Of a stretch of 64,000 bases of DNA, positions 1 to 11,945 are shown piece by piece (the stretch's first letter is position 1; each line of letters starts with the position of its first letter). The translations under genes and the position numbers were made by a program. The notes under the pieces are model-generated. The model searched no databases. It had not been told where the DNA came from and worked only from the letters and a program-made list of their open reading frames with translations. This DNA comes from Apoderus coryli (Eukaryota > Arthropoda > Insecta > Coleoptera > Attelabidae): positions 9,778,428 to 9,842,427 of the forward strand of contig OU452211.1 of the NCBI GenBank assembly GCA_911728435.2, read 5' to 3'.

Positions 1-1264
1 TCATCTTATAATAGTATTTTCTTCAAGAAAAATTAGCAGAAAGAAGTAATCGATTATTATCAAAATTCTGATTATTAATGGAAAGTGTATGAATATAGGT
101 ATGAGAAAAAAATCCCCTTCAAAACCCATCCAAGCAAGAGCGTATGTAATACCTCTAAATTTATGAGTTGTAGTGAAGTGCACTTTGGGGAAATAACCAC
201 TTTAGGGAAAAACGTTTGATCTTCCAAATAATCAAGTTGGAAATATATACAGTTTGTCCAAATAAGTGGATGAGATCGTTTGGTGTGAGGTTCTTCGACA
301 GGGTGTTTAGAAAATTAGAAATTCCTAGTTTTTGTTGTACTCTGGGAAACACCCAATCCATCAGCATGCTCAATGTAAATTCGGCTAACGATGGAAAATA
401 AAATATTAAAATCGTAGCAAAACTTAAAAAAAAAATCCCTGGCAGATTTTTTTCTCATACAAGAATTGAATTTAAGAAAGAAAGAATATACAATATGAGA
501 CAGATGCGAAATATCTAGGGTTAGTACTAGACAAATGACGAAAGCACACAAACAATTAATTGGGGAATCCCCACCGGGGATAACTAGGAGCATACTGTTG
601 TTGTAGACGACCCATCACAACGCTTTAAATCACCACAGTGGTAAACATTGAAATAGTGTTAGTCGGGATTTGACTACTTCAGTGCTTTGTTATCGATTTT
701 ACCAAAAGATCATACACAGATAAGCCAACTATTTTATCTTTTTGGATAGCTAAAAACATATAGATGTTTTTTAATTAATCTCCACAAAAAATGTTACTGG
801 ACTATTTTTGACAAATCGTCGATTTAAATAAAAGTGTTGTTAATATTTTACATTTAATGTAGATTTAAAGGCTACCGCTCCAGTAATTACCAGATTTCTG
901 GTACTTTAAATTTTACTTTTAATTAAGTGCCTTATTTTTAACAAAGAACCACAAAAAAAATCTTCAAAACGAGACTAAATTAAAAAATATTATATATATG
1001 CGACTACAAGGTGACACTGTTCCAAAAAATCTTAAAAATTCGAATATCTTGAAAACGGTGCACTTTGGACCAGGGTACTATATAGTCAAATTGACTTCTT
1101 ATGACTCCTGCTATCACGTCCTAAAATATTCATGTCTACTTACAAGTAACCCTATATACATCTAGCACCAGATTTTCTGATTTTATACCACCACGTCCCA
1201 AGAATTATTTTCTCTCAAATGGCATTTCTTACCTCAAAGTGATAACAGCTTTAGACATTTTCAG
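1..1264. other. AT-rich flank with a scrap of LINE sequence
   Basis: No gene is supported here. A short stretch at about 509-535 reads KYLGLVLDK on the plus strand, which resembles the post-palm motif of jockey-type reverse transcriptases. It is only nine residues, so it is a hint rather than a call. The segment from about 1,000 to 1,264 is probably intron, because it ends in a pyrimidine-rich run and CAG at the acceptor of the exon that follows. Confidence 0.3.
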
Positions 1265-1446
1265 GATTTCTTGCACTCTACCGATATTAAAGTTACCGAA
1301 TTCGACATGATGTGTGATATACTGGAAAGATATCTGAACGGCAATTGTGAGATAGTGGGAACGACAAATAATTTAATAAAAAAGTTTGTGTCCATATCCA
1401 AGCACACAGGAACTATAGAAAAGTTTTCAAAACTAACAATACTCAC
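1265..1446 (+). CDS. Internal coding exon of an unidentified host gene
   Basis: This 182-nt segment is open in one plus frame for 60 codons, beginning DFLHSTDIKVTEF and ending KFSKLTILT plus two bases. It is preceded by an acceptor (..acattttcag) and followed immediately by a consensus donor (gtaagt). The other two plus frames contain stops within the first part. It looks more coding-like than the very AT-rich DNA around it. I see no transposon motif in the peptide and do not recognise the family. The next exons are not visible within several kilobases, so the gene would have long introns. The splice boundaries and frame are read directly; that it is an expressed host exon is inference. Confidence 0.55.
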
Positions 1447-2842
1447 GTAAGTTTTGTTCTTTCAGCAAACGATGTTGGTTAAAAGCGAACAAAAAGCAAG
1501 TGAAACTTTGTAGAATTAGTTATACTGGATGTTCCAGCGGGTTATCAGTCTAAATTGCAACCGAGCTTTAAATAGGAGGAGTTGCATTGTTGCTATTGGG
1601 TATGTTATTCATTCGAAGCTAACGGCGTGGCCAGTGCATGGAAGGCTTACTGTGGATCGTACAACAGTAGAGGCTGTCCCAAATTCGACGGTTTCGCGGG
1701 TTGTCTCGGTTGTTAGAAAAGATAGAAGAAAACGGTTTTCGAGGCAGTGTGCTACTTTTCAATCAGAATTAGAGCTTTTTTCATATTTTCGATTTCAGTT
1801 TCTGGGACAATGGCTATACAATCATCACCGCATATCTATGAAATAATGTTGGGTAGGAACTTAGATTTGGTATAATCGTCTCTTCCAAATCTTCAAGAAC
1901 TAATTGAGCGATCACACTGGAAAGCGAAGCACACACACAGCAGATATTTTTGTCTAAGACAATTTCAGGGAATTTTATAAACGTATATTAGCAAAAATGT
2001 CCTGTGAGAGTACCTATATCAATATTATCATGATAGCAGACTCTGACACGAACAAAGGGATTCTGCACGCAGGGAAATTAAAATCCCTTCCAGTTAAATG
2101 CCATTTGAACGAAATGTGTGTTAATTATGTACATTACCAATATCGAAAGCTTATAAAATAAATTTTCAATTCCGTTTGAAGATTCGTTCGTAATTATTAT
2201 AGCCAAACATAGCAATACATAATCAACTGAACTATATCATGAACTCTCTGACGGAAATTCAATTAAATGCGACACCAAAACACAATAAACTAATTTAGTG
2301 AGGCCTCTCGTGTACCATGCCAAATGTAATAATATTTTAACGGTGAAGTATGGTACGTTCAGGGTCGTACCCACGATTTAAAATTTTGATAATATGATGA
2401 TTTATAAAGTAAATTAAACCAAAATAATCTTTCCTGGTAGTTCTGGTCAAGATTATTCATCTCATACGAGTTATTCCTCATGAAGAACAGCTTCTCAAAT
2501 GTAAAAAATATCTAATTGACTATTCATTGAGAAAATTTTATTTTTAAATCCGGAGTTGACTATAATAATTGTATTGTTTTTTTTTTTCTAAATTAATAAT
2601 TAATAAGTTGAAATTTACAACTTTTTTTAACATAAAGTCGATATGTTAAAAACGCTTTAACCTAGGTAGGTATGAATTTTATATTTTTATTTAATAAATC
2701 TCGCTTGATTCCACAAGCGTATAATTCGATCACACTAACCCCAAATAATCCTCTCATGAATGTGAAGTAGCGTAAACCCATCTTAGATGGTAAACAAACT
2801 CCACACTCATCGACTTTGGAAATACTAAACTATGTTTATACA
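1447..2842. other. Non-coding, probably intronic
   Basis: AT-rich sequence after the exon donor. An open stretch of about 105 codons at 1,529-1,846 (+) has no recognisable motif and no convincing splice sites, so it is not called. Nothing else stands out. Confidence 0.3.
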
Positions 2843-2844
2843 TA

Positions 2845-3952
2845 CAGGGTGATTGCTGGTCGATGATACATTAGAAGTTTTAAGAAAACTAACCATACAA
2901 TTATTTTGACTATTTCCCTGGTCTTAAATTCCATCAATCACAAACGCGCAATTTTAAATTACAAATGGTTTCTAGATGGAAAAACTGTATGACAGCACCT
3001 GTCACCTGTCAGCAGTTTTTGCGAATTTACCCGCGGCAAAACTTGACAGCTGTTGTCACCAAAAATTACAATACCTTTGATCACAAGTAATAATTATGAA
3101 TAATCTGTTACGCATGAAATAGTCTTGTCAAACAAATACCATTCGGTCATCTATTTTTCCTATAAGTATATGAAAAAAATCGAAAAGACACAATGTAAAA
3201 TAATACTTTTTTAACAAAATGCATTCGTGCAGGTGCAAAAATCCTCGTCTTCGAGTCGGATTTTTGTTGCCACCAGCACACATACTTTTCGTAAATATTA
3301 GATGCCGTTATGATATTACTTACGAAAATTTCATTCATCTGACAAATTTGATTTTTCAAAACTGAAATACTGGTACAGGTCTGCGGAAAATGTTTGTCAT
3401 TTTGACATTTGACTAAACATAATATCGAAATGACAAATAATTTCGTAGCATAGCGGACAAAATGTATATGTAGATGGTACTAGTTTACATATATCTACTT
3501 AGGAAATTCAAATTTTTTGACAGAATGGCCCATCAGTTTACAGGGTGGTCGCAAATTATTGTGGTATGATCTACTACTAAGCATTGCAAGCAAATTTTAT
3601 TTTCTTTCAGAATATTTAATAATATACAGAGTGTTTGTTTTGAGAAAATTGACTTATACCTATTTTTATGACAAGAAAGAACAAAATGGTTCATGTGAGT
3701 ATGCATGCCTGTTATTTTCTTCTTTATGCTTGTAGTGTCTACGAATATGACTTAATAAAAAGTTGAAACGTCGGCAAGCGAGCAATATGGTTTGTCTTCA
3801 ACGACCTAAATCCAAATTGTACAAATATCATATCATACACTGATAGACTAGGTTGACTTGAGTACCTAATCACTTAAATTTCGAGAACAATGATTTGATT
3901 ACTTTTCTCAAAACTTCTAATGTACCATCGGCATCGACTAGCAATCTCCCTG
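2845..3952. mobile_element. TIR element with TA target duplication (non-autonomous)
   Basis: The left end reads cagggtgattgctggtcgat and the right end, reversed, reads cagggagattgctagtcgat. The match continues for about 45 bp through acattagaagtttt on both sides, with one small insertion. Each end is flanked by TA (2,843-2,844 and 3,953-3,954), as expected for IS630-Tc1-mariner insertions. The 1.1 kb interior has no transposase. It contains a second TIR-like start at about 3,539 and a decayed hammerhead-like motif near 3,741-3,785, so other sequences have inserted inside it. Confidence 0.65.
3741..3785 (+). ncRNA. Decayed hammerhead-like motif
   Basis: A hairpin gactt...aagtt is followed directly by gaaacgtcgg. 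This keeps the GAAAC-GTC half of the hammerhead signature seen elsewhere in the window. Upstream, gcttg can pair with caagc downstream as helix I. The expected CTGANGA is degraded to ctacgaa, so it is unlikely to cleave. It is listed because of its relation to the better copies at 49.1, 49.5 and 62.9 kb. Confidence 0.3.
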
Positions 3953-3954
3953 TA

Positions 3955-4825
3955 TAGTTCGAGAAAATCACTATATTTTCATGATAATCTACATATTAGA
4001 TAAACTAATAACTACTCTAAAGTTTAGTATTATCAAACATTACGAGGCTTTATTATGTAAATTTTATGGCGTATCTGAATTAGTTTGAAATGTTTAATTT
4101 CAAATGGCTTTCCGCATATAAAGTGTAGAAGTGAGTTGTAAAGTTACCATACAGATTTATACAAAATAGATAAATTTGTCAAACAGATAAAAAACTTACC
4201 AAATAAAAATAATTTTGTCTAAACGCAAAGTTGTTTTTTTCGTTTATTTAGCATAGTTGCTAATTTACATCAATACAAATAATAGAATTCGAACAATCTC
4301 TGAAACAATAGGTTTGATTGGTATTGGCAAACTTTTATTATTTTGTGCATGAGCGTATCGAGAGAGAGCTCACTTATTATTCAATTTTCTTATGAAGAAA
4401 CACATTATGCACTCTGGGCCTATTACCATTTTTATTATCGCAGCTTAATATTTTATTACTATTATCTTTTGGATTGTGGTAGTTGCAAGTAATATAAATA
4501 TGATAATTATTTTCTATTTTGTTTGTATAATTTAACTGGCGTTTTGGAGACCATTCGAACATGATAATTTAAACTGTAGTGTAGAATTTAGAAATAAAGA
4601 TTTACATGTGCAGTGTCAATGAATAATTTTAAGCGGGTATGAGTGCCTTAAAAATTAACATGAAGAAGACTGTGATTTAAAGATCTCTGTAAAAAAATAA
4701 CAAGCTGACTAAATTATCAGTGTCAACAATTTATCCAGTGCAGTGCAGTGGTTAGAAAGGGAAATGTTATTCACCTAGTGTAAAAAGAAAACGTATTGAA
4801 CAAAAATTATTTAAACAAATTCATG
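3955..4825. other. Non-coding AT-rich sequence
   Basis: No supported gene, RNA or repeat boundary was found. Short open frames lack motifs. Confidence 0.3.
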
Positions 4826-4951
4826 GCGAAGGTAGGGACTCCTGACCTTACACCACTTGATTTTTATTTGTCCACAAATCTATCTGTATTGACCCGGATT
4901 TCAAAATGTTTGGACACCAAGGGTCGTCATTTTGAACATTTATTATAAATG
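4826..4951 (+). pseudogene. C-terminal relic of an IS630-Tc1-mariner transposase
   Basis: Plus-strand reading gives TPDLTPLDFYL, the region around the third catalytic aspartate in this transposase group (SPDLTPLDFFLWG in intact relatives). A compressed stretch then ends in KGRHFEHLL followed by TAA, the usual C-terminus of the same proteins. The sequence between them is largely missing and the Trp-Gly after FYL is lost. The same C-terminal signature occurs at about 30.35 kb. This is a dead fragment and the TIRs are not identified. Confidence 0.55.
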
Positions 4952-5047
4952 TTATTGTGTTCGCTTTCTTACTTGCTTTTTAACTGTACCTGTTCGTTTT
5001 TTGACATACTATAAGTAGTTTGTTAGTTAATGAACCTATTTTGTGGC

Positions 5048-5132
5048 CGTTAATTCTTAGCTTTTAAAAAACGCCAAATGCATGTATTAGATATACATGC
5101 ATTTATCGTTTTTTAAAAGCTAATAATTAACG
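5048..5132. repeat. 40-bp inverted repeat with 5-nt loop
   Basis: The left arm 5,048-5,087 and right arm 5,093-5,132 match in reverse complement with three mismatches, around the loop tagat. The arms begin with cgttaatt and include agcttttaaaaaacg. It could be a tiny foldback MITE or a template-switch product. No target duplication was recognised. Confidence 0.75.
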
Positions 5133-5479
5133 TTTGTGTAATCGTATTAATTACGCATTTTAGTAACGTTTAAATAACGTTTGATTTCACGTGATTTAAT
5201 GTTGCTTTTATATATTTTTGTAACGTGAAATATACGTTGATAAAATGTATGGAATAAATCAATAAAACTACCAGATTTCCATTGTTGGGTTGGTACAAAA
5301 GTTTGATGAAAAAATAACGCCCTTTTTGTAAAATAGATAAACCAAAAAATATAAACATTTGGGTGTTTTTGGTGTTTTTTAATATTAAGTATTGTGGTCA
5401 AATATAACTTACACAATTATATATTAATTAAAACTTAAAGTTTAGAATTACCTACTGTTTAATTTAAGGTTAGGTTGAG

Positions 5480-6240
5480 TAGCATTTATGCTAGACTTCG
5501 CCTATATAAACATAATTGGAAATACTGCTATAATATGTGTTTAAATAAAGCCATTTATGAGAAAATTGACTTATATATGCATCTGAATGCCTTCCATCAA
5601 AAACAACAGTCTGCGAACGACCCACCAAATAATTTCTGAAGAAATCAACTGCTGTTTGATTAAAACCGTAATATTTCAACTTTGCACAGAGTAAGTCATG
5701 GTCAATGATATCAAAGGCTTTGCTGAAGTCCAGCTACACTCTCTCTTTAATCAACAGCCAGAATAATATCATCTAAGACCTTGGTTGTAGCCGTCGCTGT
5801 ACCTAGTCCTCTGCGAAAGCCCGACTGACAAGTAGGTAGAATCATTTAAAAAGATTTGAATTTGTTTGTATATGATTTTCTCAAAAATCTTAGAGAATAA
5901 TGGCAGCAGACTTATATAGCTCTCAAATCAGAAAAACTATTCACAACTGAAGCCTTCGGAAGGGGCTGCACCACCGCTTTCCTCCAGTCTAACGGAAAGT
6001 TACTATCTCTAATGCATTTATTAAAAATATCAGTCAGAAATGGAATTATTATTGGGCAGCACATTTTTATCTCAATCCAACAATTCCCGACAACACATCT
6101 GTGTAATTTACCTCCGATAATTGAAACTCGCCGAGACATTTTCTATGGGTACAAAAAAGTTCAAAGACTCATTTTCGACTTGAGGATGATGATATGCCAT
6201 CTTATACCAAATCGCATTTAACTTTGTGGCACAAAATACC
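5480..6240 (-). pseudogene. Non-LTR retrotransposon (jockey-like) RT relic
   Basis: On the minus strand the region encodes broken pieces of a LINE reverse transcriptase. Near 6,060-5,930 it reads LTDIFNKCIRDSNFPLDWRK and then VVQPLPKAS, the conserved fingers region. Lower down, pieces such as FRNYLVGRSQTVVFDG (about 5,640-5,590) match the segment before the palm motif. Frames shift and stops interrupt, and the YADD active site is not found. It is therefore an old, internally truncated copy. The clade is inferred only from the general motif pattern. Confidence 0.6.
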
Positions 6241-6779
6241 CCCTTAAATACAGTGTTCAATTTAAAAAACGATAACTTTGATTTTTGGCGCCACCTTGTA
6301 AACATGCAATGATCGCGATAAATTTGCTACAGTTTTCATACAGTAAACGAAGGAAACTTGCTAGACTCACCCTGTTTGTGTCTCTAATTTTTCTAATACC
6401 CTTTTAGTTTAAAATTGAGTTTCCCATATAGTATTAGAGACAATCCAACATAGGACAGACACAATTTAGTTGGTAATTTATCTTGTAGACTTGCATTTTG
6501 TCTTCTGTTAAGCTTTTAAAGAATATAAATGACTAGCAAAAGTCACCGGTATGGTTCGCAGTAATTATTTTAAAGTGTCAAATGGGCTACAGCAAATAGG
6601 TAATAGGGTAAACGAAAACCGGTAGTTGTTAGTTGGTTGGATTAGCTTCATTAAAAGGGCATTAACACATATTTAAGTTTGTTCAAATAAAAGTGTCGAA
6701 TTGGAAAATTAAATATAGTTTTTGTGCCTGTTTGGCTGTTTCAGTCTTTCTTTCAATCTTTGATTTCACTGAGCCTTCC

Positions 6780-7860
6780 CAAGGACTCATTGTTCAATTG
6801 ATAAACAAAATTAAATGCATTTACATTAAGCTGCTGTATGCACCAGGTACACAGAGTGTTCAAATTACTCAGCAGATGATCGCGGTCATTCAAGGAAGTA
6901 ATGGGCTAGACGATCTTCAGATCGTCAGCATAAGCAAGCCTACCACAGGTAAAAGACTCAATTAAGTCATTAATGAAAATATTGAACAGCAAAGGACCGA
7001 GATAGGAGCCCTGTGGATCTGGAAGGAAAAACGAAAGACTTAAAGCCTTCATATTCTACAAACTGTAATCGCTCGAATAGATATGATCGGAAGAACTTGA
7101 CCAAACGATAAGGGAAACCAAAATTCTGTAATTTAGACAACAATATGTAGTCAAATGCTTTGCAAAAATCTGTATAAATCACGTTCACCTGCTGGAGATT
7201 ATCGATAACTGAATATAAGTTCTCAGAAAACACAGTCAAATTAGAAAAACATGAACGACCACTCAAGAACCCATGTTGATGTTCAGAGAATCTATTCTCA
7301 TATATTACAATCCCAAGAACTTTAGAGAAGTTACAAACAAAGGAAATTGACCTGTAGTTGCTAATTACATCAGACTTCCCCGATTTTAAGATAGGTGTAA
7401 CTCCTGCTGTTTTCCAGCAAATAGGAAACGTGGAAGACTCAAGAATTTGCTTAAAAATATGTTACAATGCTGCAGAGAGCACACTGATGCAGTCTTTCAC
7501 AAGGAAACTAGGGAGACCATCTGTACCACATTTAAGCTTATTGTTAAGCGATCTACCAGCCTTGATAACATCATCGATAGTAACATCAATAATATCAACA
7601 GTGTCCGCATATAAGTTCTGCATAATATCATCAAAGATGGAACGCGAATCAACATAAACATTGTGGAAGAATCTGGAAAACGCATCAACTATATCCTGAG
7701 GGAGGTATATGTATACGTTTTCATCAGCAACCATTGATCAAAATTTGACTGTTCGCAATTACGAACGTAGTCCGATGATGCCCGTTTTATTTGCATTTTT
7801 ACTAATCTCCTAAGATCATCATTGAAACACCACAGGTACGATGGCCCTTTGAAACGGCTT
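6780..7860 (-). pseudogene. Jockey-like LINE relic with RT palm
   Basis: Minus-strand reading shows, in order: an endonuclease-RT linker (near 7,730), RT fingers (CGTDGLPSFLVKDC near 7,530), a SNYRSIS-type motif, HGFLSGRSCFSNLTVF (about 7,280-7,230), the catalytic segment IYTDFCKAFDYILL (about 7,180), RSYLFERLQFVEYEG (about 7,090), and YADDLKIV near 6,920. The usual order of a LINE RT is kept, but two or more frameshifts and stops break it and the 3' third is missing. It lies beside another RT relic in the same orientation that may derive from a different copy. Confidence 0.7.
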
Positions 7861-8237
7861 TAATAAATAGGTACTCATATTATTCCAAATTTATTTTTTG
7901 ATAGAAAAAAAAGTATGGCAATATAATAGTTATTTAAACTATAAGCGATGTAAGTAAAAAAGCAAAAAAGTTTGAGGCTGGTTAATGTACTTACATCCCA
8001 TATAGTATATATAACATTTTCCCCCGTCCCTGTATTGTATGTTTACAAGAAAATGCTGGATATATTTTTGGATTTTCATTATCATTACGTTCGATAGCAT
8101 TCTCATTAAATTATAAAGGCAGCCGTGATCCGTTGCCAGAATAACATAAGCAGTTTTTATTTTATCAATAACGTCAAGTTGACTATTCATAGCGAAAAGT
8201 TTGAAGAAGCCGAATTATTTGATTCTGTGTGGACAAA
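7861..8237. other. Non-coding spacer
   Basis: No supported feature lies between the LINE relic and the recombinase-like relic. Confidence 0.3.
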
Positions 8238-9060
8238 ATGGATGTTTCAATAGAAGAATCAGCGACTATTGCTTGTTTATCTCTACTACCGGAAAAGTTG
8301 AAAAAAAAGGTATGAAGCAGCATATAAATCCTTTAAGAATTGGTGACAAAGCAAGACGGCTACTGCAGTCTCAGAAACCTTGTTTTTGGGCGTATTTCCA
8401 CGAGAAAAGTTCTTTATTGAAGTCCCCATTTATATTATGGTGTGAGTATTCGATGTTGAAGTCCACCCTTTTATAGAGGAAAATATAGATATTTCTAAGT
8501 ATACAAAACTTTGAGCATTTTTGAAAAGAAAAAATGATGGTTATAGATCCAAAAAATCGAATGTGTTTAACAGGGAAGATGTGAATAAGTTCATGTTAGA
8601 AGCCCCCGATGATATATACTGATTGATGAAGGTCGTAATGGTAATGGGAGTTGCTGTGGCGTGACGTTTTAATGAACTCTGTGAAATGAAAATGGACAAT
8701 GTTCAAATAAGTCAAGAAGTCATAATTGGGACCATTCCTGACTCCAAAAATGGAAGGTCACGTACATTTACAGTGAAAAAAGTGACGACACTCAGTAAAT
8801 ATAAATAATTCAAAAGTATACAAGATCCCACATGACGACCATTAATCCGCGCTTCTTTATGCAATATCAAAATGGAAAGTGCTTAAACCAGCTAGTCAGG
8901 AAAAATACGTTTTCGTCAATTCCAAGTAAAATTGCGAAATTTCCGCTACTATTGCGGAAAGTTACGTAGCAATAAAAAGGAAGTAGCGAATAAGAGAAGT
9001 CTCTTGCAGTGCTTCAACAGTGACAGAAACTTTGGTTAGAAATGAAGAATCTGTGGAGTC
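8238..9060 (+). pseudogene. Crypton-like tyrosine recombinase relic
   Basis: From ATG at 8,238 the plus strand reads MDVSIEESATIACLSLLPEK. After a frame change it gives KYEAAYKSFKNW, then AYFHEKSSLLKSP and LWCEYSMLKSTLL. Further on it reads DISKYTKL, FLKRKNDGYRSKKSNVF, EAPDDIY, VVMVMGV and NELCEMKMDNVQISQ, followed by TIPDSKNGRSRTFTV. This order matches the phage-integrase-like proteins of Crypton-type elements common in insects: N-terminal SAM-like segment, linker, then catalytic domain. Several frameshifts and stops interrupt it. The segment that should carry the catalytic His-x-x-Arg and the following His is deleted, because IPSKIAKF is joined almost directly to IAESYVAIK. The family call is from recalled family features; the decay is visible. 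Confidence 0.65.
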
Positions 9061-9251
9061 AGAAAATGTAATACACATCGAGAAGAAACGAGAAAACGTG
9101 TTTCCAAATTTTGTTAATAATAATAATTATTGTAATAATTGCACCAATCATATTAATTTCAATTAATATCACCGGATATTATTTGTAATATGTTGATGAA
9201 ATCAAAAATTAAAGTTACTTATAATAATTTTAGATTATTATTTCCTTAGGG

Positions 9252-9412
9252 GTAAGCAAACTATTTTGACACTGCTTTGACAGACGTAAGTGAAAGTTAC
9301 TCAACAAAGTATTGGTTGCCTTTAACGACATCCCGTCGTTAAAGGCAACCAATACTTTGTTGAGTAACTTTCACTTACGTCTGTCAAAGCAGTGTCAAAA
9401 TAGTTTGCTTAC
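9252..9412. repeat. Perfect 78-bp palindrome, 5-nt loop
   Basis: Arms 9,252-9,329 and 9,335-9,412 are exact reverse complements around the loop atccc. The outer ends are gtaagcaaac and gtttgcttac. No hammerhead motif is present in the arms. Perfect identity means a recent origin, gene-conversion-like correction, or an assembly artefact. Confidence 0.9.
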
Positions 9413-10330
9413 AATACAGGGAGGGGGGAAATAGAATGTATATCAAACTATCGGATACAAAGTAGAAAACGACTAGGGGGCCATCATGGGCACATTTCCG
9501 CTAAAATGAGATACCCTGTACTTTAAGTGCAAAACTTAGTTCTGAACAACAGAAGCTCTGTTTTAAGACAAAATCTTGCAACAATGAAAAGTTGAAAATT
9601 GACAAGTAGACGTTCTTAAAAAAGAAGTTTCCAGACGTTATTGAGATAGTGATGTAAGATCGAATCAGAGTACATGCAAAGTCTCGGATCGACTGACTTA
9701 CAACGCGATCGTTCATCTAACCACATAAATATAATATTATACTTATGGCTTTAAAAATCTTTTATAAACTCATTAACTTGCAGAAGTCGTTGGATTTCCA
9801 ACATCACCAATTACATAAAATTTACATTTTTGTTATCCAAAGTGGCATGCGAATTTTACTTTAAATGCAATTTATGATTTTCACAGTACAATTTTCCATT
9901 TATTTAATTTTCATTCGTGGCTATAAAATGCAATGAAAAAAAGTAAAAACAGGGTTAATTTACGACTTCAGGTAAAAGAATGAGAAAACGTGACGAAAGA
10001 TAAAATTAATTATTCCATTTCATAACGTAAATACTATACCCAACTAGAATGAAAACTAGTACCTATATAGCCCGATATAATTGGGATTATTTAGAGACTT
10101 CAAAATTTATTAAGAGGACTAGTGCCTTTTTCTGTAATAAAATATGTAATTGCGTATATCTTGTTTCTGAAGATATAGCATGATTCTAGTTTTGAAAAGT
10201 CGGCGGTACCCGCAAAACTCATAGATTTGTCGGAGCAGAACCACGACCCCTAGCTTCCGAGCTGGATCAGCCGAGGCTATAGCTAGGATTATGGTTGAAA
10301 CTACTTCAAAACCAAACTTTAACTTCAGAA
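9413..10330. other. Mostly unassigned sequence
   Basis: A ccctgta end motif occurs at about 9,514. A minus open stretch at 9,501-9,716 (71 codons) is unrecognised. The last 150 bases may belong to the 5' part of the LINE that follows, since NFRKAG-like linker coding begins near 10,320. Confidence 0.3.
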
Positions 10331-11945
10331 AGGCCGGTCTTATGAAGAGTTTTTGAAAGAGATTGAGAATCAGATACATAACAACTCTAATAAATTTTGG
10401 TCATTTGTCAGAAATCATAGAGATTCTACACGGTTACCTAGGAACATGCAGTATGATCAGGTGGAGTTCAGAGGTCCCCAAGAACTCGTTGATCCTTTTT
10501 CTGAGTATTTCCAAAGATCTTACGCATTCTCTAGCTCATTGCTTTGCCTGCTGACAGTGGTGGCATACAGCCTCTCTTGATAAAAGAGGTTTAGGGCGCT
10601 TTCATCATTGAAGCCCAGGATCACTTTTGGTGCTGTTGTTTTGGCGACGTCAGTTTCCTTCATATTTAACCTGTTATTAAAATATGATTTCCCAAATATC
10701 TGGAAACTATCAAGAATGAGCTCTATATTTAAAAAAGAAGTTAGGCATTTGAAAATGCCAAATGTTTTGAAATTGTCTTTCATAGAATTATATGTGAACT
10801 CGTTAAGTGCCTTTTTAGTCTAGTACAACACGGATTTTTTTCTGGCAGAAGATCTACTACCACCAATCTCGTTATATTGACACAGTGTTTGGCTGAGGCT
10901 GTGGATAGTGGTGGCCAGGTTGATGTCATATATTATATATATATCGATATTTCCAAGGTCTTTGAGAGGCTTGACCATGGGGTTCTTTTGAGTAAATTGT
11001 CCAAATTTGGGTTCTCTAATAATCCCTTATATTCAATCTTCAGTTAATTATGTCCTTAAGTAATAATTTTTTAATACATGAATTTTCGGTATCGGACAAA
11101 TACGTAAAAACCTGAACTTTAGCCAATGTTTCATTTATTAAACATAAACTTCTTCAGGACAAATTTTAGCGTACATTATTTTGTACTACTCTTCAATCGT
11201 AAAGCCAAATGAATAGCAAGCAATTTCAGTGTTTTTCAATTTTAATTTTTAACATTTTAATTTGCGAGTAGAGCAGATGGATGCTTATCCGTAAACTTGG
11301 GGAGTCTTCGGGTATTTTTTGTTATTCTTTCCTTCATATTTTCAGGATCGTATGCAGTATGTTGAGTATCGCGGCTTTCTGTATTCTGGGTTCTGCATTG
11401 AGTCCACTTTTGTTTTACTAATAATATCACCAATAACCTCAAGTGGAATTCATTATTTATTGCAGATGATTTTAAGATTTATTTTTAAATCGCATCTGAT
11501 CTTGTTTACTCAAATTTGCAAAGTGATTCCAGCACCATGTATCTGCACTCAGAACAAGCTTCACTTGGATTAAGGTAAATGCTCTTCGGTTGCATTTACT
11601 CGTAAGTTGAATTTAATTAATTTCTTCTACACTATTGATTCTCATCGACTTAAGGCGTGAGATGAAATGAGGGTTTTGGGTGTGTTGTTTGACAGTAAAC
11701 GCTTCCTATATAGGTGTCTTGGTTTCACTATGCAAAGCACTATGCATTTTGCACTACTATTCTTGTTCTACACTATAATTCTTTTGTAAGATCAGTATTG
11801 GAGTACGCCTCAGTGGTTTGGAGTCCTGGCTCTGCCATGCACTCTAATAGTTTGGAAAAAAAATCAACGTAAATTTACACTTTCTATTCTGTTCTATAGA
11901 TACCACATTCGCTTCTGTTTGAATTTAATATGCACATTAGCTATT
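10331..11945 (+). pseudogene. Jockey-like LINE relic with interrupted RT
   Basis: Plus-strand pieces appear in LINE order. A linker IENQIHNNSNKFWSFVRNHR lies at 10,362-10,420. Fingers fragments follow. A degraded GFFSGRSTTTNLVILTQ segment lies near 10,830-10,880, then VDVIYIDISK with FERLDHGVLLSKLSKFGF near 10,920-11,010. After an insertion (11,046-11,318) it resumes with SYFQDRMQYVEYRGF and then FIADDFKIYF at about 11,458-11,490, the palm active-site region. Downstream, VRSVLEYASVVWSPGSAMHS at about 11,790-11,845 is the conserved post-RT domain. Multiple frameshifts and stops are present. Confidence 0.7.
11046..11318 (-). mobile_element. Insertion in the LINE carrying a hammerhead-like core
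   Basis: The LINE RT breaks at about 11,045 and resumes near 11,319, so about 270 bp lie between homologous segments. Within them the minus strand at 11,158-11,127 reads CTGAAGA, A, a GTTTAT/ATAAAT hairpin, then GAAAC. This is the same layout as the other hammerhead-like copies. The expected GTH after GAAAC is ATT here, so the cleavage site is lost. Exact boundaries and a target duplication were not resolved. Confidence 0.45.

Noticed and set aside
1529..1846. 105-codon plus-strand open frame
   Set aside because: No motif, no homology recognised, no splice or polyA context. Likely a chance open frame.
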